A stretch of DNA of 64,000 nt from positions 2,735,001 through 2,799,000 of the forward strand of contig JAQPZY010001536.1 in assembly GCA_029931535.1 (NCBI GenBank). The letters run 5' to 3'. The notes below the pieces were generated by a model. That model searched no databases. It was not told the origin of the DNA and saw only the letters and a list, made by a program, of their open reading frames with translations. This document shows, piece by piece, positions 19,471 to 27,917 of this stretch (positions are counted from its first letter, which is position 1; the number at the start of each line of letters is the position of its first letter). A program made the translations under genes and the position numbers. Origin of the DNA: Margaritifera margaritifera. Lineage: Eukaryota; Mollusca; Bivalvia; Unionida; Margaritiferidae.

Positions 19471-20157
19471 TTAAAAAAAACTTTCTGAGGTTAAAAACTC
19501 ATCGAGATTCCTTCGAAACGTTTTCTCAGAATTAAATGTGTATTTATCAAATAAAAAGAAATCGTATCTTCCACTAGTGGAATATTTATACATTTTAATA
19601 AACTGTTTTTTATCGACGGAGCCACCATAAAAATCGTTTGCGATTCTACTGATGTCATTGTTATCCAGTCCACCAAATAAAATAAAACAGCCTGTGTTAC
19701 GTCGAATTGTCTTTGGTACTGTAAAATAACTTTGAGCGAGATAAATAGAATTACAGCGTTTGTTTCTCGATAACGCAAAATAAGATTCCACTGGTTTAGT
19801 GTCTTTGGTTGTTAAAGGTATATCATCAAATACTACTATTTTGTTCTCCTCATCGTCAAGTTCGGCAACTGGAATAACTTCATCGGGTGAATGAAATGTG
19901 ATAACATCTTTTCCTGAAATTGGTTTTAGAATCTGATAATTAAACTGTTGTAATAAATCGTATTTTTGTTGTTGAGCATTAATCGTATAGATGAAGATGC
20001 GATCATATTTTAATATTTTACTAATTATTAGGTTCATTAAAAGATTAGTTTTACCAGATCCAGTTCGTCCAACAATTAAATAATGTGTATCTGGCAGCTC
20101 ATTCTTATGTTTTGTTCGAATATCGCGTGATGGATCGTCAAAGTTAATGATTGACAT
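19471..20157 (-). CDS. A32-like (FtsK/HerA) genome-packaging ATPase, right copy
   Basis: Identical in protein sequence to the left copy (14423-15109), with the same Walker A (residues 30-37), Walker B (107-112) and Arg/Gln motif. It is divergent from the fibre gene with 45 bp between starts, and is followed at 160 bp by the coiled-coil gene. Two intact copies of a packaging ATPase without frame damage suggest recent insertion. Confidence 0.92.
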   Translation of the reverse strand: MSIINFDDPSRDIRTKHKNELPDTHYLIVGRTGSGKTNLLMNLIISKILKYDRIFIYTINAQQQKYDLLQQFNYQILKPISGKDVITFHSPDEVIPVAELDDEENKIVVFDDIPLTTKDTKPVESYFALSRNKRCNSIYLAQSYFTVPKTIRRNTGCFILFGGLDNNDISRIANDFYGGSVDKKQFIKMYKYSTSGRYDFFLFDKYTFNSEKTFRRNLDEFLTSESFF

Positions 20158-20189
20158 TTGTTGATTATTATGATAGTTAATTAGATATT

Positions 20190-20198
20190 TATATAAAA
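20190..20198 (+). promoter_or_regulatory. TATATAAAA box of the fibre gene, right
   Basis: Ends 4 nt before the fibre ATG at 20203. The same 9-mer precedes three other genes of the arm at 2-5 nt (162-aa, 176-aa and 505-aa). Confidence 0.65.
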
Positions 20199-20202
20199 TA
20201 AA

Positions 20203-21861
20203 ATGTCTTATTATAGTAAATTCGGCACATTAAGAAATACAACATCAGCCAACCTCTCATCGGCAACAAAAAATGGTGGTACAACAGATATATCAGGATT
20301 AGTAAAGAAATCTGGCGATACAATGACAGGTAACTTAAAAATGAGTAATTCCAGAGTAATCGGTTTAGAAACTGATTATCCTGTGTTTAATCCTGATAAT
20401 ACTCAGGTGGTAAGTCTTATACAGATGTTAGCAATCAACGACAGAAAAGTTAATAAAGCCGGCGACACGATGACCGGAGTCTTGGATATGAGCGTCAATA
20501 AAATAACTTCATCGTATGTTCCAGTCAATCCATCGGACGTTGTTAACAAATTATATGTAGACGGATTCTCATCAACGTATGTCAACCGCTATGGCAGTAC
20601 AATGCTTGGTGCACTTATCATGGGTTCGAATAAAATATCATCGACGTATGTTCCAATTAATGGCACTGATCTTGTGAACAAAACATATGTGGATGAATCA
20701 ACTGTATTTCTCAAGCGAACTGGAGATATAATGGTCGGCACGTTAAGCATGGAAATGAATAAAATAACGTCGTCGGCAATACCATCAACGTCTATTGACC
20801 TAGTAAACAAAACATATGTCGATGATATTACATCGCAATATGTCAGCCACGTTGGAGATATGATGGCTGGAACGTTAACAATGGTTAATGGAGCTAAAGT
20901 AACAGGATTACCAAAGACATTTCCACCAGGAAACATTTCCGATGCGACGTCTTATGCGCAAGTAACAACAAAGCTAGCGGAATATGTTCCTCGAACTGGA
21001 ACAACAATGATTGGCTCGATCAATATGGGTGGATTTGTTCTAAACGGATTAAACACTTACTTATCATTTGCACTCGATAACGCGGTCAATGTCAAGTACA
21101 TGAATGATAACTCTGTTCTTAGAACCGGAAGCACAATGACTGGACCGCTAAACATGAACAATGTTGCGATAACAAATGTACCAGTACCAGTCAATCCTGG
21201 TGATGCTGTTCCATATTCGTCACTTGTCAACCTCAAAAGCACCGTGGTTAACAAAATAGGTGATACAATGACCGGTAATCTTGTGATGACAAATTGCGTT
21301 GTTAAATGTGCAACAGCGCCAACTGCAACAGATGATCTCTCCAACAAAGCTTATGTTGATTCTAAGATCGCAGGTGCTATTCGAGTCAAAAACAGTGTTG
21401 GTCATATCCCGCCGCTAGCTGGAAACAGCAACAGTCGTACTGGATTTATAGCAACATCATCATCAGCGTATTCTGGGTTTGATCCTTGTTATGTGTTTTC
21501 ATATCATCTGTATTCTGGGACAAATGCAAACGAATGGGCGACTAATGGCATGTCAGCAAACTTTTGGATTAAAATCCAGTGTCCTTCTCCAGTTGCCATA
21601 TGGAAATTTCAACTTCGTGGACGAGCTACTAACCAAGAACGAATATATAATTGGCGACTCGAGGGCTCCATCAATGATGTTAGTTATACAACATTATATA
21701 CAATCGCTCCTGGAGTTAATTATATCGGAACAACAATTCAGGAATTTACTTTATCGAATACAACTAAGTATTCATATTTCAGATTATATGTTGTTAATGC
21801 TGAACCTGTAAATCCGGGTCTTAGTATGTTTCAAATATTTTCATTAGATGATTCTGTTTAA
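20203..21861 (+). CDS. Fibre-like protein with GDTMTG repeats and discoidin-like tip, right copy
   Basis: The mirror copy of 12719-14377 with three residue differences (T/K, F/L and G/S). It has eight GDTMTG-type shaft repeats in residues 38-400 and a C-terminal beta-sandwich with the F5/8C-like 'WRLEGS' and 'YSYFRLYV' landmarks. Such shaft repeats are known in phage long tail fibres and occur in uncharacterised proteins of invertebrate genomes. Here they are tied to a packaging ATPase, which supports a spike role. Confidence 0.85.
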   Translation: MSYYSKFGTLRNTTSANLSSATKNGGTTDISGLVKKSGDTMTGNLKMSNSRVIGLETDYPVFNPDNTQVVSLIQMLAINDRKVNKAGDTMTGVLDMSVNKITSSYVPVNPSDVVNKLYVDGFSSTYVNRYGSTMLGALIMGSNKISSTYVPINGTDLVNKTYVDESTVFLKRTGDIMVGTLSMEMNKITSSAIPSTSIDLVNKTYVDDITSQYVSHVGDMMAGTLTMVNGAKVTGLPKTFPPGNISDATSYAQVTTKLAEYVPRTGTTMIGSINMGGFVLNGLNTYLSFALDNAVNVKYMNDNSVLRTGSTMTGPLNMNNVAITNVPVPVNPGDAVPYSSLVNLKSTVVNKIGDTMTGNLVMTNCVVKCATAPTATDDLSNKAYVDSKIAGAIRVKNSVGHIPPLAGNSNSRTGFIATSSSAYSGFDPCYVFSYHLYSGTNANEWATNGMSANFWIKIQCPSPVAIWKFQLRGRATNQERIYNWRLEGSINDVSYTTLYTIAPGVNYIGTTIQEFTLSNTTKYSYFRLYVVNAEPVNPGLSMFQIFSLDDSV

Positions 21862-21914
21862 ATAATCGATGAATCGGTGAATCGGTTGTGACCGATCAAG
21901 TCGATCACTGATTA
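21862..21914. promoter_or_regulatory. Cluster of ATCGGT/ACCGAT elements, right
   Basis: The mirror of 12666-12718: 'gaatcggtgaatcggttgtg' followed by 'accgatcaagtcgatcac', lying just after the fibre stop codon. Terminator stem or operator-like cluster. Confidence 0.5.
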
Positions 21915-21958
21915 ATTTTTGTATAAAATCAATAATATAAAATCAAATCAATAGTAAA

Positions 21959-22156
21959 ATGCCTGAAATCGCTGAAGTATGTCGCGAGTTTTACAATAAA
22001 ATATTCGAATTTGATCACACGCAGTTGGATAAACCCGAATTTACTGCTCCTATTCCTCCTGGTAAAACAAAACAAGAAAAAGATGAAGCGCAACGACAAG
22101 AAAATATTCGATCAGCGCTTCGTGAACTATCAAATATGATAAAAAAATACAGATGA
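21959..22156 (+). CDS. Small 65-aa charged protein, right copy
   Basis: The mirror of 12424-12621 with two substitutions near the N-terminus. TATAAAA-like boxes lie at about 21920-21928 and 21935-21942. Confidence 0.6.
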   Translation: MPEIAEVCREFYNKIFEFDHTQLDKPEFTAPIPPGKTKQEKDEAQRQENIRSALRELSNMIKKYR

Positions 22157-22196
22157 AAAAGCTCCAAATACTGAAAACTTAAGATCGGTTATCTCA

Positions 22197-24035
22197 ATGA
22201 GAAAGACTCAGATGAAAGAAATTCTAAATAAATACGATATGTTTGTTAAATTTTGTACACAATCAGAAATGGATAAACTAGAAAGTGAAATTGAAAAATT
22301 ACTTCACGATACAATCATAGAATTATCACGCGATAACGTTTTAATGATATTGCGGTCAAAGTTAGTACAAAAACGAAAATTTACACAAAATAAAGGAGAA
22401 AAAGAACACAGAGAAAGAATAGATTGTTTAGATAAAATTTTTGATAAAAAGCGACACGGTCTTGGAAGAAACGAAAAAGCGTTACATAACTTTGGTAAAC
22501 GACGACTGTTCAGAGAACTAGGATTAGATTACAATGACAGTGAAACAATTGTTGCCGTCCACAACGAACCAGATGATATGCACGCGTTAACCACATCTTA
22601 CTTAGTATTAATGTCGTCAAAAACACCGGGATTTAAAAATAAATACAACGGTGATGATATAGCAACTGCATTTGATGTTGTGGAAATAATTGAGAAAAAA
22701 TTAAAAGCATTACCAGAAGCTGAAAAAACGCCTTTTTATGACGAACTAAACGCACTTGATGAAATACTAGATGAAATAACCTGGGATCCAAATCCAAATC
22801 AAATATCATACAATGAAATAGTAACCAAACGATTTGATAATCGAGTGTTAAAAAACTTTATAAAAGATCCGTTGTATTCTGGTTTACATGATAAATTAAA
22901 AGATAAATTAAAAGTAAATGAACTTTGGAACGAAAACAATTTTAAAGATGATTTTGCTGCAGCATATTCAATATTATATCAGTATTTGTTACTCGATACT
23001 ATGCCAGTCGAAATTGCAAAATCAGCGTTAGAATTTATTCATTCGCATAAAGATGATCTTGATGTAAATAATATAGTGGAAGTCCCAGATAAATTTGAGT
23101 TTATAGGTAAATTAACTTACACGGAAGAACAGGAAAAAAAGTTAATGGATAAAGAATCTGATATATTTGACACAGCTAGATCTTTTCTTGCAGATGGAAA
23201 AAATTATAAATTTAGAAAATTAATAATAAGTACCGCAGCAAATAGAAAGTTTGTGGAAGTTATCAAATATTATAATAATTTTAAAAAATTTTTTGATGCA
23301 TATTTTACCATTTGGTTTAATGCCTACTGGCTTACAAATAAGAAATGGCTCTCGTTGTTCTATGACATACCAGGTGTTTATGATTCAATTAATAAAGCTA
23401 CTATTTTTTATTATAATAATAAACATTTAGACGATAAAATAAAGTTAACTGATTTAAATAAAATAAAAAATTTTATACCACTTGGTGAGATTACAAAATA
23501 TCTTTTCGATTATAATTTTCAGGAGAAGATGATTTTGGATATTTATGAGCAATATGAACTTTATGTTAAATCATATGGAATTCTCTATGAACTCAGTATT
23601 TTAAAAACAAGTAAGTTGCAGTTAGAAATTGAAGAAAAAGAATTTAAAGTGTTTATTCGATCATATATTACAAACAATTCTTCTATAGTCTCAGATCAAC
23701 CGCAATCAAATATCAGGAAAAGATTTGCAACAGCATACGCGATACTCCGGCAATACTTTATTCCAAAAAATATCAATATCGATTTCGTTAAAGCAGCCAT
23801 CGAATTCATTGATTTACATGAACATGATATTGGTGAAATAAATGATATTGCAGAGGTTTCGGATACACTCGACCATAAATCCACAAAAGAATACACAGAA
23901 AAACAAGAAGAACAACTTCGGCGTCCTACAGCAAATATATTTAACAAATACAGAGCAACGCTTACAGATGTTCGAAATGCAGATTTTAATGCACTGATTT
24001 CAGACGCTGCCACAAACTTAAAGATCACAAGTTAA
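22197..24035 (+). CDS. Unknown 612-aa helical protein with internal duplication, right copy
   Basis: The mirror of 10545-12383 with four noticed residue differences. It is fully open, with the same two related modules of about 95 aa in its middle and C-terminal end. It has no TATATAAAA box of its own and probably shares the 65-aa gene's transcript. Confidence 0.8.
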   Translation: MRKTQMKEILNKYDMFVKFCTQSEMDKLESEIEKLLHDTIIELSRDNVLMILRSKLVQKRKFTQNKGEKEHRERIDCLDKIFDKKRHGLGRNEKALHNFGKRRLFRELGLDYNDSETIVAVHNEPDDMHALTTSYLVLMSSKTPGFKNKYNGDDIATAFDVVEIIEKKLKALPEAEKTPFYDELNALDEILDEITWDPNPNQISYNEIVTKRFDNRVLKNFIKDPLYSGLHDKLKDKLKVNELWNENNFKDDFAAAYSILYQYLLLDTMPVEIAKSALEFIHSHKDDLDVNNIVEVPDKFEFIGKLTYTEEQEKKLMDKESDIFDTARSFLADGKNYKFRKLIISTAANRKFVEVIKYYNNFKKFFDAYFTIWFNAYWLTNKKWLSLFYDIPGVYDSINKATIFYYNNKHLDDKIKLTDLNKIKNFIPLGEITKYLFDYNFQEKMILDIYEQYELYVKSYGILYELSILKTSKLQLEIEEKEFKVFIRSYITNNSSIVSDQPQSNIRKRFATAYAILRQYFIPKNINIDFVKAAIEFIDLHEHDIGEINDIAEVSDTLDHKSTKEYTEKQEEQLRRPTANIFNKYRATLTDVRNADFNALISDAATNLKITS

Positions 24036-24052
24036 TATTTATCAACGATTAT

Positions 24053-24061
24053 TATATAAAA
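24053..24061 (+). promoter_or_regulatory. TATATAAAA box of the two-transmembrane gene, right
   Basis: Ends 2 nt before the ATG at 24064, in the 28-bp gap after the 612-aa gene. So short a leader argues that the box is tied to the gene start rather than being random AT-rich sequence. Confidence 0.6.
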
Positions 24062-24063
24062 CG

Positions 24064-24552
24064 ATGAAACAAATCATCAACTTTAATCATATTTCTACAG
24101 CAATATCAGATGAGGAACGCAATCAACTAATAGCATATTTTTACACATATCATAAAAAAGCATACTGCGCTAAAAAAGCCGCCAAGTATTATGGTCGGTT
24201 AATAAAACTAATCTTTTATGCACCGCTGATATTAACAACAAGCGGTATTGTTTCAGCGGGTAGCACACTTAATCCACTACTTCTAATAGTATCTGGTAAT
24301 GGAATATTTATTAGTGCTGGCGTACGACGGATTGAACAAAAACTCGAACATAAAAAATCATCATGTAAATTCGCCGCATCAGTATATTCAAAAATATTAA
24401 CAGAATTACAGGCTTATTTGCGAGGTAAAAAATATGATACTATTGGATTGATCCATGAATTACAAACACAAGACAACATGTTAGTTAATATTTCTCCATA
24501 TAGAATAGCAAAATATGAAAAAAAATATGATACAATATATATAAAATCATGA
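24064..24552 (+). CDS. Two-transmembrane protein with SLATT-like layout, right copy
   Basis: Identical to the left copy at 10028-10516. Two hydrophobic helices in the middle, a basic helix before and an amphipathic helix after. Its stop overlaps the start of the next gene (ATGA). Confidence 0.75.
   Translation: MKQIINFNHISTAISDEERNQLIAYFYTYHKKAYCAKKAAKYYGRLIKLIFYAPLILTTSGIVSAGSTLNPLLLIVSGNGIFISAGVRRIEQKLEHKKSSCKFAASVYSKILTELQAYLRGKKYDTIGLIHELQTQDNMLVNISPYRIAKYEKKYDTIYIKS
24538..24546 (+). promoter_or_regulatory. TATATAAAA box of the 176-aa gene, right
   Basis: Lies inside the last codons of the 162-aa gene and ends 2 nt before the ATG at 24549. Preservation of the box inside coding sequence supports a function. 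Confidence 0.6.
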
Positions 24553-25079
24553 ATATAAAAAATTATCCAATAGCTGAATACTTAATCGATCACAGCAGTG
24601 TTGAAACCTGCTATGTATTGCACAATTCGATATTTTACATAAACTCAAATTTTTACTACAATATAAGTACTATCGGTAACACGTTTATTAAAATTTATTA
24701 TACGATCAACAACAACAATATAATCGACATAAAAACATATCAAACTAATAACGATTTATTTTTCAATATTATTTTTCCTGGTATACCACATAACATCAGC
24801 GGTATGTTAATACCTAGTATAAACGATGAGTCAAATGAAGCCAACTTTATAACCAAGTTTTTGTTATCAAACGAATTCAGTGATACCAGTGATATTATTT
24901 CATACAATAAATTTCAAGAAAATAATTTTATCATCAGAGTTAAATTTCAGGATGTAATTTTATATAATTTATATCATAAAACATCGTATTTAACAAATCA
25001 CGTATGTTTAGATCAAAAAACCTATAAAAACTGCATGAAAATTATTGAAAAAATATTAGATTTTATCATTTTTATGTAA
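24549..25079 (+). CDS. Unknown 176-aa protein, right copy
   Basis: Identical in protein sequence to 9501-10031. It is the last gene before the right terminal hairpin. I do not recognise its family. Confidence 0.75.
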   Translation: MNIKNYPIAEYLIDHSSVETCYVLHNSIFYINSNFYYNISTIGNTFIKIYYTINNNNIIDIKTYQTNNDLFFNIIFPGIPHNISGMLIPSINDESNEANFITKFLLSNEFSDTSDIISYNKFQENNFIIRVKFQDVILYNLYHKTSYLTNHVCLDQKTYKNCMKIIEKILDFIIFM

Positions 25080-25207
25080 ACCATAGTAATAGTGTAAGAC
25101 AATGACTAAAACTAATGTAATCTATATTATAGGGTAAGGCGAATAAATAATAATAATTTTCAATTAGAGATAAGTGTTAAGTATAAATTTTATATAATCT
25201 TAATGAT

Positions 25208-25221
25208 GGGGGGGGGGGGGG
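25208..25221. repeat. Poly(G) tract
   Basis: About 14 G, mirroring the 11-C tract of the left arm. The 3-nt difference explains the change of arm offset from 34580 to 34583. Confidence 0.8.
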
Positions 25222-25271
25222 AGGCAGATTGCTATTAAACAGATATTAATCAAAGTTGATTACAATCCTAA

Positions 25272-25413
25272 AGTAGTATGTAAAAAGGCGTGATCCAAGC
25301 ACAGCCATCTCTGTCCATCTCTTAATCCAGAGGAACGGTCCGGTAGGACCGTGACGATGGATTGAGAGAGGGACAGAGTGGCTGTGCTGGGATCCGCCTT
25401 TATACATACTACT
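25272..25413. repeat. Terminal imperfect hairpin, right end
   Basis: The reverse complement of 9170-9311, with the same 'acggtcc'/'ggaccgt' tip and 'tacatactact' base. The hairpins at the two ends are in mirror orientation, as expected if they are resolved turnaround ends of one replicon. Confidence 0.85.
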
Positions 25414-25418
25414 GATCC
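25414..25418. repeat. Target-site duplication, right copy (GATCC)
   Basis: Matches 9165-9169. The next base A also matches if a 6-bp duplication is assumed. Confidence 0.8.
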
Positions 25419-25959
25419 ATCTATCTTGGGTGCTTTTCAAACTTAAGAAGCCTCTTTTCCAGGTCCTTTACGTCTTTACCTACTTTGGTTTGATTACTTA
25501 AGGCAATTTCCTGTGCCGATTCTCTATGCACCTTCATTCTCCGAGGTTCATCCATTTTAAAGTCCTCAACCTTATTTGAGTGAAACTGCATTTTGGTCTA
25601 TACTTCCTTCATTCTCTCCTTCACATGTTCTACCTTCAAATGATAACACTACTAACGGCATCAAACTCTGACTTAAAATCATGGACCAGTTTAGTACATT
25701 TTGAATCCATACTTTCTATTATAGAAAAAAACCTCATTTGTTTTGTCAAGCTTATTCTTTGTGTGTACAAACAACTCTCTGATGCCCAGCTCTGAGTCCC
25801 CACTGGCCGCCTCTTGATTTAAATTTCAGAAATATGGGCTTACTTATTGTATGTCAGAGGAAATTTGGCCTGTTAGGGATTTCTGCTTTGCAAACCTGAA
25901 CGTGTAAGAATTCCTCCAGCGCTGGAACCTTTGGTTGAAGATTTATTTGTGGAAGACAT
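25414..25959 (-). pseudogene. LINE ORF1, 5' part
   Basis: On the minus strand an ATG at 25959 opens 'MSSTNKSSTKGSSAGG', followed by degenerate helical sequence with stops and frameshifts (for example 'ESMDSKCTKLVHDFKSEFD' near 25700). It runs up to the element junction, where the sequence continues at 9169. It is the N-terminal, coiled-coil side of the L1-type ORF1 that the virus-like element interrupts. Confidence 0.55.
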
Positions 25960-27656
25960 CTTCTTTCTCGGCTATTGATTGGATGACCTCCCACTCGTGC
26001 AGTTTCTGTACATGTATATACTAAAAAATCAACACGTTGAAATATCTTATTGCAATAGTTAAAGTGACTAATTTTACGGTCTCCACCGTATCACTCTAGA
26101 ACAATTCTTGCACGCACACACACAATTTTCATTACCTTCTTCTTTAAAAACAATTGTTGGGAGATGTTTTCACATGCCAAAAGGTGCACAACATTGCACG
26201 GTCAACGGCTAACCGGAAGTCCTCTGGTTAAATATATTTTACTTACTGAGATAATCTTATGAAGGAATTTTGTGAGTTCCATTATGATGAATAATGAAAA
26301 TTAGTTTGCAAAAATTGTACATCACATTCAAATAAATAATATCACGGGGGTTTGGTAGTGGGGTGATGTTGGGGGGGGAGGGGGGAGCACGCAACCGTCG
26401 GTCCGACGGGTTAGCCTGTTAAATTATCAAGGTGTAAACAACGAGCAAATTGGTCTGCATGGTACATGCAACTGTAAATAGCTCATCGATTACTAAAACG
26501 AGAGTTGGCAAAGCAAAGTACTGAGCACATGGTCGCACCGCCCACGTGTCACTATAAATATAAGACGATTTGAATCTTTACATACGGGCTCTTTTGTTTT
26601 CTGCAAGAACTTGCACAATAATCTATTTGCACATGACAGAGTATACAACAACATAAAACCTATAAACTACTTTGTACTACAAAGAAAATTACTTTTAATG
26701 CTTATCGCACTTCTCCATCGAAACTATCATGTACAAACATGTGGAAGAATTAGATGATATTTGCATGTATGGAGTCTATAACGGATATATTTCATCGAGT
26801 GGGTGACAAACGCGGTATTTCACTCAGAGTAAGCAAACTTTCTTGTTACTTTATGTTCAAACGTATTGGCTACCAATATGTATAACAGATTGAAGTAGCA
26901 GACTTCTTGCGGTATCCTGCACTATTATGTCAGCTGTTTACCGTTGCTGTGTTTTGTGTATATTGACACAAAAAATGCCTGTAGTCAAGGCCGGATTAAG
27001 GTGGTTGGAGGCCCTTGAGCAATTTCATCCACCCCCACCCCCCGCCTATAATCCGGCTTTGCCAGTAGTAACATAATACTCTTTCCTATTTAAGATAAAA
27101 AGCACCACAAAAAAAACAAAAAAAAAAAAAAAAAAAACTGGGTACTCCTGCGTGACAAGTGGCCATTATGACCACTAGAGCAAGCAAGTGACAAAGTGGC
27201 GGATCAAATTTCTTGGTCATAATGTTATCGATATATATTGACTGCAGTATTATTTCTCTTGGAAATTCCACTAAATCAAGTGCTAGTATAAAATAAAAGA
27301 TAATACCCGTACAATAATGTTACATTAGAGGTCACATTCGAATCAAAATACATGCCGTGTTGAGCTCATTCGTTCGCGTTTTACCATCAATTGATTGTGC
27401 CGCCTGGAACAGGGTTAATGAATTTGAATATGTAATATTACAAGAAAAAAATATACGCATCTAAATATATGAAAAAGATCATTCCGTCCGACCATTTACG
27501 TCGTCATTGTAGCATGAGGAATTGTGACAGGTTTACTACAAGATGACTTTACTGGTGAATGTGAAGTATATACTGTTTTAGTGTTATATAAAGTACGACA
27601 ATTTCGCTTGTATTTTTTTTAACATAAAAAATATGAGAGCATCAGTAAATAAAAAT
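25960..27656. other. Intergenic; short hAT-type MITE relic and poly(A)
   Basis: No gene recognised. At about 26985-27066 there is a roughly 80-bp relic bounded by 'aggccggatta' and 'taatccggctt', related to the MITE at 59356-59548 but internally shortened and without a clear duplication. G-rich runs lie at 26340-26395, and a poly(A) of about 25 nt at 27110-27137. Confidence 0.5.
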
Positions 27657-27917
27657 TATGTGTGGTTCTGGTTACTCGACCGACCCTATTTTTTCCTGCT
27701 GACCCTACATTTTTGTGGGGAAAGAAATTGGGGAAAAAAATCTGGAAAAAAAATGTTATGAAGGGATGTAACTACAATCGAAGTTAAATTCAGGATCTAA
27801 ATGACGCTTATTTCCTGGTTTATGCTTCATTTAAATCCGTCAGGACCAACAAAGAAAAAAAACGTTTTACTGACCTATCGACCCTAATTTTTTTAAATGT
27901 AACCAGAACCACACATA
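27657..27917. mobile_element. 261-bp MITE with 19-bp perfect inverted ends
   Basis: The ends 'tatgtgtggttctggttac' (27657-27675) and 'gtaaccagaaccacacata' (27899-27917) are perfect reverse complements. Inside each end are related 'cgaccctatttttt'/'cgaccctaattttt' motifs in direct orientation. No coding capacity, so it is non-autonomous. The outermost 'ta' may be a TA duplication, which would suggest a Tc1/mariner-type relation. That assignment is uncertain. Confidence 0.75.

Larger units (their letters stand above)
9170..25413. mobile_element. 16.24-kb palindromic virus-like element with 7.6-kb inverted arms
   Basis: Left arm 9170-16800 and right arm 17778-25413 are reverse complements with only scattered differences; position x pairs with 34580-x through most of the arms, shifting by 1-3 nt at a few indels. 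A 977-bp unique spacer (16801-17777) separates them. The flanks carry GATCC at 9165-9169 and 25414-25418; 'GATCCA' can be counted if the element starts at 9171. The inverted dimer therefore integrated as one unit into a LINE ORF1. Outer termini are AGTAGTATG...CATACTACT; Polintons are known to have 5'-AG ends, long terminal inverted repeats and about 6-bp duplications. Genes include an A32-type packaging ATPase and a fibre-like protein, which indicate a dsDNA virus lineage. No polymerase, integrase, protease or capsid gene is recognised. Confidence 0.9.

Noticed and set aside
9170..25413. Simple assembly fold-back artefact as the whole explanation for the palindrome
   Set aside because: A unique 977-bp spacer, arm-specific substitutions and a target duplication outside both arms are not expected from a read-through artefact. 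Long-read confirmation is still desirable.
26985..27066. Independent MITE with its own duplication
   Set aside because: End motifs are clear but I could not find a matching duplication, so it is reported only as a relic.
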